NCBI GenBank assembly: GCA_036365455.1
Contig: JAWQUS010000022.1
Coordinates: 4,464,001-4,528,000, forward strand
DNA from: Macrosoma leucophasiata
Lineage: Eukaryota; Arthropoda; Insecta; Lepidoptera; Hedylidae
Direction of reading: 5' to 3'
DNA: 64,000 nt
Under the pieces are notes generated by a model. That model did no database searches and was not told where the DNA came from. It worked only from the letters and a program-made list of their open reading frames with translations. A program made the position numbers and the translations under genes. Positions 1-11,700 of the stretch are shown here, in pieces; position 1 is the stretch's first letter, and the number at the start of each line of letters is the position of its first letter.

Positions 1-74
1 TAGGCCCATTTGGTCTTGTACTTTGACAGAGGGAAAAGCCTGCATATGGCTACTCCCCTCCGGTGTTGCTCTAT
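1..74. mobile_element. MITE-1, partial (cut by window edge)
   Basis: This is the terminal 74 bp of a MITE that is also present at 25016-25292 and 46708-46994. It shares their closing segment, which ends GGTGTTGCTCTAT. The rest of the copy lies outside the window. Confidence 0.75.
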
Positions 75-97
75 GGTTGTTGCACACTGCCTACGTA

Positions 98-255
98 AGC
101 ACTGACAGTCCGGTCAAAACTTGATCAAAATGGTCGACAAACGTCAGATAGGTACGGTGCGAAAGAGATAACGCTCTACAGACCCGAAATAAGCCGAAGT
201 CTTCTTCCTTGGCTCGATTTGCAGTATTTATTGTTGGGAAATGTATGTCATTTTC
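98..255 (+). repeat. dispersed repeat, copy 1 of a local pair
   Basis: It resembles 2212-2375 in the same orientation. Shared blocks include CCTACGTAAGCACT, GGTCGACAAACGTCA and ACCCGAAATAAGCCGA. Class unknown; no target duplication or coding capacity was seen. Confidence 0.55.
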
Positions 256-2160
256 ATGATTTAGGTTACCATCGTCGTCACAATTTGTAGTTTTACAGTT
301 CAAATATGACAGGCCTAATATTTGTTTATTGATTGATAACACTTTTGTACCCAACTGATAGGGCCGTCAAACTTATTTTATTTTTTATTTTTTTTTTTTT
401 AACTTGTTAGTAAATTATGACATTGCTAGTGTAATTACGAGTAGATAAAAGTATTTGTTTTCAATTTTACATTTTTAGTGAGTACCCTAATGAAGGGTAA
501 TATCGCATTGGCGGGTATTTCATTGAATGCTTCTATTTTGATTCTTCCAAATGATTCGTATAGTACATTCTGTATTGTTGCCTCTCGCTCGCGCAGCATT
601 TTCATTGAAAGAGACAACGATATACTATATGTGTACATTTAAAAATAACGCTGAACGCCAATGCGATGCAGCTCTAAGCGTAATTTTTCCGATTTCATTA
701 AAGAAAAACACTTATTTAGGTGTGAACGCTCAAAAAATTTAAAATTAGCAAATTTTTAGTGAAATTATTACCACCCTTATATCGTATGGGACAATAGGAA
801 AGTTAAAATTATGGTGATGCTGTCGCTTTTTTATTACATTTAACTGTTTTTATATTTGATGTTTATTAAAAATTTGATTTGTTACAAAATACCTGTTAAT
901 TTACCCAAACAAAAAAAAAACAACACTGTTAGCTGTTTGCTATATTATAAACAATATTGTAACCGTTTATAAGTACCCACACTTGACACATGAACATTCA
1001 AAAAGTAGGTATTTCCGTCGAAAATTATAAGGTTTAACTTGGTATCGTTCAATTAAATGTTTTGGTCAAAAATATATAACAGTAGAATTCTTACCTATGC
1101 AAATAATATCAACTTATCTATTATATATACAGACAACTATATCATATATATATACTACCTATACTATACACTGTACTATGCCTACACTACATAATTATTA
1201 TAACTCGTGTAGTAGGTATATCGTCGGTCGAGCGCTGTTTGTAGAGTCTTCGGAACTGAGATATACGGCGCTCTACACTTTTTGCCTACCTCGTACGTAC
1301 GGCACTTGACGTGAAGATATTTCCATAACTATTAAAATATTGTTTATATATTGTTTTTAAACTGACGGTTATCAATGAAAATTAAAAGGCTTAACTGTTT
1401 TATGCTATATCTTAATTTTATGCTAAAACGATCTTGGGTTAGCATAATAACTTGAACATCTATGTTATTTGTTTATTTAAAAAAATTATGTCTTCCTATG
1501 CTTCCTGGTTACAATATTAAAATGTTTTATATTTTTGATCAAAAATACAAAAAACTATGTCAACATCGAAGGTTAAAAATTATTAAGATACTGACACACA
1601 AAAAGTTTTTCGAACTCTGAAACAAAAGTACGAAAATAATTAAGGCAGAATAAAATTATAATCATTGACTCGCACCTCTAGAGAAGTAAAATTATTCTGT
1701 CATAGATCTAGTAAAAATTAAGCTATATTCACATATTACTGAGAAATGAGAATTGTCTGAGCACAATAAAAATGTATGCGAATTAGAAAATGTTACGTAC
1801 GAAATAACGATTATAAACTATATGTAATTCAAACACGAGTGCTATGCATCCAAACATCTCGTGGTGCGAGCCAATATGTGTAAATCTTAAATAATAAATC
1901 CCCTTAGAATTAGATATCTAGCAAAAAAATGATGAAATTAAAGAAAGATTTGGAATGAACAGTGTTAATTAACAACTGATCTCAATTACCTTTTGCTTAT
2001 TTCAGAATTATATTTCATTAATAATTTACTAAATGAACTTTAGCAATTTTAAAATCGCTTCACGCTAAAAAAAATTGATGCATTAAAAATATGCGTACCT
2101 ACAATTGCATATTTTTGCAATTGCTTTATCGTACCCAGCTAGCAAAATTGCAATTCGAGC
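256..2160. other. AT-rich non-coding stretch
   Basis: No exon, repeat head or terminal inverted repeat was recognised. Open frames here are short and low in complexity, and the segment at 1125-1180 is a run of TA-rich simple sequence. Confidence 0.4.
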
Positions 2161-2164
2161 TTAA

Positions 2165-2375
2165 GAAAAAGACAATCGGCTAGTTTCGACTTCGTAGAGC
2201 GTTATCTCTATACCACCTACGTAAGCACTAATAGTCCGGTATTGGTCTAAACATGATCAAAACGGTCGACAAACGTCACAAAAGTAAGATGCGGGAGAGA
2301 TAACACCCTATAAACCCGAAATAAGCCGACGTCTCATTCGTAAAGTCGATGTGCATTATTTCTTGTTGGATACTG
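2165..2375 (+). repeat. dispersed repeat, copy 2 of a local pair
   Basis: This is the second copy of the repeat at 98-255. Here the segment just before it (GTAGAGCGTTATCTCT) is complementary to an internal block of copy 1 (AGAGATAACGCTCTA). The complete element is therefore probably a foldback sequence. Confidence 0.5.
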
Positions 2376-2900
2376 TACTTATTATTAATTTAAAAATACC
2401 TACGGACTGACGATAACTTTGATGAAAATGAAACTTTTATATGCTTACATCTAGACGATTTTTGAATAGTGACAACTTATTTTCTTTCCATGTCGTAACG
2501 CTTCCTTAGGCTTAAGATATTTATTTGTATAGTTACTTGTTAAAGTAAACTGATATTCCGTTTCTACGAGATTGTTCTTAAGAAATTCATAATTTTTGAC
2601 AGTTTGTTGAAATTAGACGCTTTTCGATAAATGAATTATAATTATAAAATACTCTGATGTAGTCTTCCTAATCGACTACGTCAGTCGTTTTTGAAAGAAT
2701 CATGGCAAATTACATGCATTGTACATATTGCATACAGAAAAAATGAGAAAAAAAAGGTACATGGTAAAACAGCTTAGTACCAGGAAATATTCTTTAGGTT
2801 CACTTGATAATATTTCAAAGCTAATTTTATCTTGCCCTTTTTTTCCTCCTTTTTTAAGTACAAACCTTGCCATGATCTTTTATTCCCTTGGGTTTATAGG

Positions 2901-3558
2901 CAGTGGCGTAGCTATAGGAGGGCGGGGGCGGCTTGCATCGGGTGCCACCCGTTTGGGGGTGACACCCACTCTTTAAATAACCAAAATTTGAGCTGTTTAG
3001 ACGTGAAAGCTCAACACATATGTAAATTTCGCATTTATACCCATTATTATACGTCCCACTGCTGGGCACGAGTCTCTCCCCTTTTTGGGGGAAGGCTTAG
3101 ATCTTACTACGCTACTCCGCTTCCACCACGCTGCTCCAATGAGGGTTGGTGGAGATACGGGTTAATGGGCAACCCGCTGTCGAATGTTTTCAAACCGCCC
3201 ATAAGGTCTCCGACAAGGTTTAACGATCTATCGATAGCAACCGGGACCGACGGCTTAACGTGCCCTCCGAAACACGGAAACGCGCATTTTAATTTGCTAT
3301 TAGCGCTCACCCATCACACACCCGACCGCGCCAGTATCGCTTAACCGAGTAGATCGCTTACGATCTGCACCAGCCGCATTTATGGTCGCATTTATAGTAT
3401 TAGAGTATTACGTCGTGGGGGGCGCCAGAGACAGAGAATTTGCTCAAATACGAGGCACACCGGTGGAGAATGATTCAAATAAGATTCAAAAGAATGGAGA
3501 GTATTTCAATTTTTTTGCTCACCCGCCCCTGGAGCCATCCATGTTAGCTACGTCACTG
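2901..3558. mobile_element. MITE-2: hAT-like non-autonomous element
   Basis: The ends are inverted copies: CAGTGGCGTAGCTA on the left and TAGCTACGTCACTG on the right. They are flanked by near-identical 8-bp direct repeats, TTTATAGG and ATTATAGG. An 8-bp target duplication with CA(G/A)TG ends is characteristic of hAT transposons. No transposase was seen. A 5S-SINE is inserted at 3040-3385. A second member with the same ends lies at 18373-18674. Confidence 0.75.
3040..3385 (-). mobile_element. 5S-SINE, nested in MITE-2
   Basis: Read on the minus strand, the head contains CGGTTAAGC...CGGGCGCGG(T)...GATGGGTGACCGCT (imperfect here). This lines up with the internal control region of 5S rRNA (TTAAGCA, CGGGCGCGGTTAG, TGGGTGACCGC). 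The body continues to GCCCAGCAGTGGGACGTATAAT, an RTE-like 3' end. An 11-bp duplication, TCGCATTTATA, flanks it (3029-3039 and 3386-3396), as expected for target-primed retroposition. Other copies lie near 19365, 47185 and 60009. Confidence 0.75.
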
Positions 3559-3679
3559 ATTATAGGGTCTCCTGAAATAGATATAATTTTCGTCACTGCC
3601 TAAGGCGATTTTTTGGTGCATAATCATGATATGACTGAAATGACTAGGGCAATAAACGTGAATGAATGTCATAGACAGA

Positions 3680-3813
3680 CCTGATTCTCATAACACGAAA
3701 TCGTTGAATCGAACTTAAATGCCCTGCTCTAACATAGGTCGCGCGCGTTAGTTAAAGCAAGACAGAGAATCAATTGTATTTCGATTCAACGACTTTGTAT
3801 TACGAGAATTAAG
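3680..3813. mobile_element. small foldback MITE
   Basis: Imperfect terminal inverted repeats of about 30 bp bound a 134-bp unit. The left arm reads ATTCTCATAACACGAAATCG and the right arm, complemented, reads ATTCTCGTAATACAAAGTCG. Both run into GTTGAATCGAA. It is too short to encode anything. Confidence 0.55.
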
Positions 3814-5587
3814 CCACTGGTCGAAGGTTACATTCAACATGAAGTCACAAACCGAAAAGGTCCCAAAACACAATGACGGCAGTCAATCTGAATGTTTGAA
3901 TTTTTTTATTTACGCAAACGGTATATGTGTACCTTATGCAATTACTAATTTTCAATGGCAGGCAAGAATTTTTAAAATTTAATGCGTTCCAAACAATGAC
4001 ATGACTCTCTCTTCTATACGTTTTGAGTTGGATGGGACGCTATTTCACGTTAAAGACGTGAAATAGCGTCCCATCCAGCTCCATACCCAGAAATATGGTG
4101 TAGGATTTACATAATAAGTCATGCCTAAGTTTATACAACATGTTATTGTTAGCATTTTTCTTATTATAATAGTATAAGTCTTAACGCATGATGCTTTTGT
4201 TCTCACGGGCCTTTAAAAAGAAAATTACACAGTTTATTCACAGAAGCGATATTTCAAATTTGGATATTCCACAATCCGTCATAAATTATGTGAGACGTCA
4301 TTCTGACGTATAGTTTGTAGGTATGTCGATTGTATGTCGATTTTTTAAGGAATGTCCGGGATTGGAAGTCTCTTCCGATATCTTCCAGTGTTATATAATT
4401 GTTTAAGTTCTCTTAGTGTTACGAGACTTGATTCCTACGTGAGTTTGTGAAACGCGCGAAAAGAAATAGATGACAGACAGATATTGGGAAAAAATAACTT
4501 AACAATGTTCTGACATTGACAGCTCTTTTGACATCTGTCATTTAATTCTCTACGTGCCAAAGATTAGAAGTTTGTTTTTTGCTTGTAAGTATATTATATG
4601 TACATTTTGAACAAAACTATTTTCAACGTTTGTTTTAGCGAGCTTGTAAAGATTCTTGCGTTGAATGCTTTTTTATATTTAAAATAATAGTGTTGTTCGG
4701 ATGTATGATCGGAAATTGACCGTTCCCGTATTTATTATTGTGTAAATAGAGTTTAGTTACCCAAAGTTGAATCCAAGTACATTGTGAAATATTTAAATTT
4801 GTTTTTTTTTTCGCTGTACCTACGTTGTAGAGATCGGGGTGATGTAAGACTAGACGGTTTCCGAGCGGAATTATAAGCATTATTATTAAATCAATCAATA
4901 TTTAAATATTCTAGTTATCTAGTTTTGTTAATTCAATAAATAATATTAATGTACAAAATATAACCTTAAAAATGTAATGTCACAATGACGTTCCTTTCCC
5001 GCTGAAACGTAGAAATGGCGGTCGATTCCGTTCGGAAACTGAGAAGTGATGCTTTAAATTAAATTTGTTTCGCTTAGATGCCAGCGGTTCATGGCTAAAG
5101 TATTGAAATCTGTAAAATCTTGGTGGAATGTTAATATTTAGCGCTGGTTCGACTAAATGCTCAATGGAAGATCGTCTCATGTCCCTTTAGCTTTGCTTAT
5201 AACTGCTCATATAAAACTTGCCATGAAATTGTAACTAGAAACAATATATAACAAGTACACAATCAGATAGCTCTGTTGGAAATTATAAAATTGTTAGTTA
5301 AGAGGATGGCCATACCAGTGTTTTTAAATGAAACTGCGAGAAATTTACGGATGAAATTACTCAGATTTTTATAGGTAAAAGGCAATTATGTGTTCTTCCT
5401 AAAAACTTTTGCTCCTTCAAGCCGGATAAAGAGCGAGAAAAAGATAGCAGAATAAGCAAAGCTAAATCAAGATGGGGATAGTGGAAAGGCAGCCAACGTG
5501 TCTGGGTGATAGGACGGTATTATACATGGGGGGTTGATTTATTATTCCATATATATTAAAATAAAAACAATGTAAAGTTTTTGCTGT
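3814..5587. other. 3' intergenic flank of the ropporin-like gene
   Basis: Mostly AT-rich unique sequence. Apart from the hairpin at 4025-4081 no repeat or exon was recognised; the open frames on the minus strand at 4635-4898 and 4980-5180 lack family resemblance and splice context. Confidence 0.4.
4025..4081. repeat. 26-bp-arm hairpin
   Basis: The arms GGATGGGACGCTATTTCACG(T) at 4030-4050 and their exact complement at 4056-4076 are separated by 5 nt. The pairing extends outward to 26 bp with one mismatch. It could be a foldback relic or the stem of a small RNA precursor. Confidence 0.8.
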
Positions 5588-5593
5588 TTTATT
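5588..5593 (-). terminator. candidate poly(A) signal of the ropporin-like gene
   Basis: AATAAA on the minus strand lies about 113 nt beyond the stop codon at 5706-5708. A second AATAAA is at 5538-5543. Both are placed plausibly for 3' end formation, but AATAAA is frequent in AT-rich DNA. Confidence 0.45.
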
Positions 5594-5705
5594 CATTTTC
5601 CTAAATTAATATAGCGAATGATGACGTGATAGTTATATTTTTTAACATTTTATGTGAATTCATCACAAACTACTTTCGTTCAATCAGTGAAGTGAACATC
5701 ATTAG

Positions 5706-5781
5706 TTAATCTGTTAGAACACCTCCTGTAGGCACTTCTTCCTTCCTCGGAGGATCATCGTCGTAGCTGTGCTCTATGTAT
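5706..5781 (-). CDS. ROPN1L-like: ropporin-like gene, terminal coding exon 13 (residues 479-503)
   Basis: The acceptor is TATAATTTCAG|A. It completes the split Lys codon from exon 12, encodes YIEHSYDDDPPRKEEVP..., and ends in TAA at 5706-5708. Confidence 0.87.
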
Positions 5782-8700
5782 CTGAAATTATAAACAGAAG
5801 CAACTGTGTAATAATACTACGTTTAGAATAAACGCTTCGACGTCCCGCCCGATTTCCCCTACTCACCTATCACCCCCCCTCGAGAGGCAGTTGAATAAAC
5901 TTCAACAGTGAGATTGCGAGCGGGCGAGCAAGCGGTCTATTTTTAGTTAATTTCGTCACGTAGTCGCTTATAACCCTACGTGCTACATATCTGTGTGCGC
6001 GTGTACTGCTTGATATCTGTGTAATTGGTAACCAGAATACGCGTACGATGGAATTTTAGCCGTGTCCGAGGTGTGACATAAGCATTCGTCTATAAAGGGG
6101 TAAGCAGAGATTTCGAAAGGTACTTCCAAAGTGGTAGTATTTATGTCCCGCCTCCCCCTCTAACCTTCAAAACAAAAGAGGACAGTCATAATCTAACAAA
6201 AAAAGGATATCATGAAGGTATGTAGTTCTTAATGATAACTTTCAAACAACATTTAGTCGGTCCCTTAACAGTTTATGGGATATAATTAAAAAAAAAGTTA
6301 TTTCACGCCTGTCATCCCCGAGAGGTCAATCATTTAACAGGCGTCGAGCCTGTTAACATCTCCGGGCACATAACCAAACTCCGAGCTACTGGGAAACTTC
6401 CCGAAAATGGAATAATCCCAATAGAACCAGAGATAAAGGATTTCACAATGTCAACCCGAGAACCGAACCCAGCGTAGTAGTAGTGGCCTACTACCACTAG
6501 GCAACTGAGGCAAATATAATTTCAAAAACTACAAAAAAGCTCTCGATAAAACACTTATATCTTGACTATGTGTGACGAAGGATCCGCTTCAGAGGCGAGT
6601 TTGACTATGTGTGACGAAGGATCCGCTTCAGAGGCGAGTCCGACTCGCAATTGGCTGCTTTTTTTAGAATGTATATATGTATCTTCACGCCAGGTCCCTA
6701 ACGGGGTAGGCAAAGAGTGTAGAGCGCCAGATATCCCGGTCCTGACATACCTCTCGTGCTTCGTCTACCTTCATCATTCTCTTCACACATGCACGCCGAT
6801 TCCTAAGACTTTTGACCATACCATCCGACAGAACTCGACCTATTTGGTCATGGTAGGTCAGTCTTGGTCTTCCTGGGCCTCTGCAACCATCCACATTCGC
6901 TTTTTGAGTACAGTTTTTATTCTTCCTATACTCACTTCTCAAGCGGAGGGCACATGAAATGTCTAATGTTCCTTGGCATGAACATATCAGCTTGAACCTT
7001 GCAGACGTCCAGGGCGTACTCCACGAAGTCGGTCATCAGCTCGCTCTCTACAACCGGGCCTATACCCGGCACGGCATATACCAGGGTTATCTGGAATGTT
7101 AAAGGACACTTAGCGTAAGACACCAGAGATGTCCTATGCTACGTCGCTATGGATTCGTTTGATATCACCGCGTGCACCAATTGCACCATTGATGCAAATA
7201 GCTTAGCACTGGTGGAAACGGATTCAACTACGATATGTTTTTATATGGAAGGAAGTGTGCTATGGATGCTTGCTATAGATGCGAGCTATGGATGCGTGCT
7301 ATGGACGCTCGCCGGTTCCCTACAATCGATACATGGCACAGCTCGAGCTGCGCATCTTTCTCGCGCAGCTACTTTGCGGTGGCGCATCTTCCTCGTACAG
7401 CTACATAGTTTAGCATTGGTGGAAACGGTCGGATATTTTCGTAGCGTAAAGTTCACATCTTCGCAGAATAGCTAGCTTACATAGCACACCTCCAGTGGAA
7501 AAGCACACTAAGGCTGGCTTGCATCATCTTACTTTCATAAATTTGTTAAAGTACCGGTTAAGTAATGAGCACTATTTGAAAAATTGTTAAATGACGTCAA
7601 AACTTTTGACTGTTAATGTTAAACGTTACAGTGGTAATAGACACTAATAGATTGATTCTACTACCAAGACAAAAAAAATGTTGCGAGAGAGTTTCACTAT
7701 GTACCTATACAAAAAATAACATAATAAAAATCTTTTAATAGATTGGACGTTTCGGAACTCAAAAGAAAATTAGCTAAAATATGCTTTCCAAAAACAGCAG
7801 CTGTAAGGGTGAGATTCACAGACCGCACTACGACTTTACTTTCAGCAAAGTACGCTTAGAACTATCAGTAAAGTATGAGTTTTGACAGTTCTAAGCGTAC
7901 TTTGCTGGAAGTAAAGGTCGCTTACACAAAACTGCGATGCGACGCCACATCGCAGAAACTTGCGATGCGAATTGCTGCGATGCGATTCAGTTGCCCATAC
8001 TTGCCATATTATGTCAGACGAAATCGGATCGCAAGTTCACGCAGTTTTGTGTGGACGCCCATAGTCGTAGTGCGGTCTGTGAATCTCATACGTATTATAT
8101 TATGTTGATTTTATCTATTTACTACGAACACAAAAATATATTTCCTTAGACAAACAACACAAAGCCTTTGTAAAGTATTTTTTCTAAAGTATTTAAGAGC
8201 CATAAGTTGTTATCAAACAAATGACCATTATCATTCAATTTGGGATCATTCGTTTTTGTCATAAATATTAATATAACTACTGTTTACGTTACCTCAGGTA
8301 TAGGTAATTCTTCTTCCTCCACCTCCTCCACTTCCGGCACAATTATATCCATGTTCTCATCCAAAAATGTCTCCAGGATGCCACGGATCATTTCCACTTC
8401 TTCTGGCTTAGCCTGTTTATAAAAAAAATTCGTTGTTTGATTAAGTCTAGAGGCATTGTATTATACACAACATCATAGATTATAATGCAGATGCGTTGAC
8501 ACTCTTGAATCATCATCATTTCCGCCAAAAGACGTTCACTGCTGAACAAAGGCCTTCCCCAAAGATTGCCACAACAAACGGTCCTGGGCCGCCCTCATCC
8601 AGCGATTGCCCGCGACCTTCACCAGGGCGTCGGTCCATCTTGTAGGAGACCTGCCTACGCTTCGTGTCCCGGAATGTTTTCGCCACTGCTCTGCCCCAAC

Positions 8701-11700
8701 AGCCGTCAGTTCTTCGAGCTATGTGCCCTGCCCACTGCCACTTGAGTCTCGCTATTCGGTGAGCTATGTCGGTAACCTTTGTTCTCATGCGGATCTCCTC
8801 ATTTCTGATTCGATCTCGCAGAGAAACTCCGAGCATAGCCCATTGCTCTCTGAGTGCTCTCTTCTCCAGAAAAAAAGGCCTGTACCTTACTTCTTTACTG
8901 GAAGTATCATTGGTAATGTGACCAACACTTTCGCACGACACGTTTATGTCCTTAAACTTTGACACGAACTACTGCTTTAACAATATCCTTCGTCTCATCT
9001 ATCTTTCTTTAGAATGACTAAAACAATTGGATAAGAAAACGTTAACGTTGCGTTTCAAAAATTACCTTCTTTTTCTTTAAGTCTGGATCAGGCAGAATAG
9101 CGATCTGCTCATCTATGTAATCCATGATTTCTCTCTCCACTTGTTGTACTATGAATTCTCCGCTGGTTGTTGACATTTGTTTACCAGCAACCATACCTGT
9201 TAAAGTTTAATTCAATTGTAGAAGAGTTTAATAATTATTAACTTCGTCCGTTATATTATCTCAATTATTGATGATATTGCTTTGGATAAAAATCTAATTA
9301 CATACTATATACAAATATCTACCTCATGTAATATGCCAATGACAAAATGTCTTTTTTTATATCACAAATCATATTTACTACAAAAATAACTTCACCTTAA
9401 ATTAAAAAAAAAAAACAAGGAAAATACTAAATATTGATAGTTATGCTACTCATCGATTTTAGAACATTATGATTTATGAAATAACGTAGACTTAAATTAT
9501 CATAGGATAACATATTGAAAAGTAAAATCTATATAGATGAGATTGAATTCTATTTCATCCAAAATAAGTAGATATTTCTCAAAAGTCATTATACTCGTGA
9601 TGTATCTAACCCAAATCATAGTTGGCAGACTTGAATCTATCGACAATGACAGCTATTTCACCAAATGTTCTCTCCAAGTCTTCTAGACGTTCCTCACGAC
9701 TTTTATAGCTCTGAGACAATAAAGTTATGTTAAACTTTGATAAAAGATTTGTTAGTGTAGCAATTGTTATAATTCTTGCAATTCACGTGTGCGATTAACG
9801 CTTGGATGTGGTTAGATAGGGTCAAAGCTCACTAGAGCCACCCGGCACTTGACTAGCGCCTGACCGCCTCGAGCGGTCTGCGCTCATTACATCATCTCTG
9901 CTCCATATCGACACCGGATCGCCTCGAAGCCATCATCTCACGCGCGGTCGGCACGCGACCATTCGGTGCCCATTTGCTTGTTTTGCGTTGACATAACATT
10001 GCCAACACGCTGTTCCTAAGAGGACCGCGCGCTGCCCGCGAGTGATTCACAAGTAACATCGCGTCTGTATCATGGACTCCCTAAAACGAAGCGGAAGTAG
10101 GTAAGCGGTGCTGGTCGGGTGCCGGGTGGCTGTAGTGAGCTATGACCATTAATAAGTACGTGTATGGTGTGTCAGTGTGCGTGACATACGAAGCGGCCAG
10201 TCATGTGTCCGCTCTCGCTTGCACATTATGCATTCACACGTTATTACCACCAAACCACAGTAAATAGATACAAACAGTATGGAAACTAAGCCCATTTTAT
10301 AAAATATTTACCTACACTCCATTGAAGCAACAGGGGTGTCACTAAATTTTTTAAATCATGGTGTTATTATTTTTTCATTTACTGATGTTTACTCAATCGT
10401 ATTGGGATGTTGACTATTTTTTTATTGGTTACCCTGTAATAGTATTGGATAAATAAATACTATTTGTCTTTGAAACATATAGTCAATAAGTACTTAAAAG
10501 TTGTTAAGATATAACGATTCAAAATGTTGCGACGGGTGAAATGACTCAAAACGGCCTAAACGACCCACCCGGTTAGTCCAGCGGTGCGAAACCACCGTTT
10601 GATTCGTAGGGTCGCGGGTTCGATCCCCGCACCGGAACAAATATTTGTATGGCCTACAGATATTTGTTTCGGATCTGAGTGTTTGTGTATGTGTTGTATG
10701 TGTACAACGGCACCCACGACACAGGTTTAATATTTTTTATGTACATAAGTAGTTATAAAAAAAACAAACTATCGGTGGTTAGGGTCACGGAGACAGGAAC
10801 CTCCTCACTATACGTGCCGTGCCGAGAAGTACCGCCTTCTGTATTTGACCCATGATCCAACCATTTTCTGGAAGTTTCCCAGTACCTCGAAACTTGGTGA
10901 TGTGCCCGGAGTTGTCAACAGGTTTGCCATCTGTAAGTGCATTTTCACATAAACCGGTCGCCAGTATGCCGGCGCCGACTGTCCGAGCCGCCGCCGGTAA
11001 AGCTAAAGTACATGGCCATACACTTAGCCGCCGAATATCCGGCGCCGGCTAACCAGTAACCGGTTCATGTGAAAAGGCACTTACATGGGCCAAAACGTAA
11101 CCAGCGAATCGTGGGTGTTTGCATGTATGCTGGATTGCATGCATTTATCTCTGCCCACCCCTTCGGGTATTACAAGCGTGAAATTACATAATGTTTTCGA
11201 AAAAATACTTGAGAGGCCCAAGTTTAAAAGAAATCAATCACGAAAATCCTATCCATTATCATTTACCATTAGTACGACTTATATTATTACAACTACTATA
11301 AATAGAACTTCGATCTTAGTAAAACATATAATTAAAAATATTTACTTCAGCGACCATTTGAGCGATTTCGTCAGATTCAACTCCTTTCTCATCTATATTT
11401 GTCGTAATTCTTTCTTCTTCTTCATTGTGTTCGTCATTTTCTACGATTTTTTTAGGTTCTCCTATATTAAAATTTATTTGTAGTGTAACTTCAACTTTGT
11501 TTTGGTAGAGCTCCAGTGACGGAGCTCGAGGGCGTAGGCACCATCGCATTACCTAATATACTTGCCGCTAAATGGTAGTGTTCAGCACTATCGTGTTCCG
11601 GTCAGGTGGTAATGTATGGCCTTGTAATTTCCGGCATAGAGGCACCTTAGGCCTCAGGAGTGGTAACGCATCTGCATTATGACCTTGGTATTTCTTCTGT

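Noticed and set aside
2832..3344. 170-codon plus-strand open frame
   Set aside because: It runs through a hAT-like MITE and the complement of a 5S-SINE; there is no protein resemblance.
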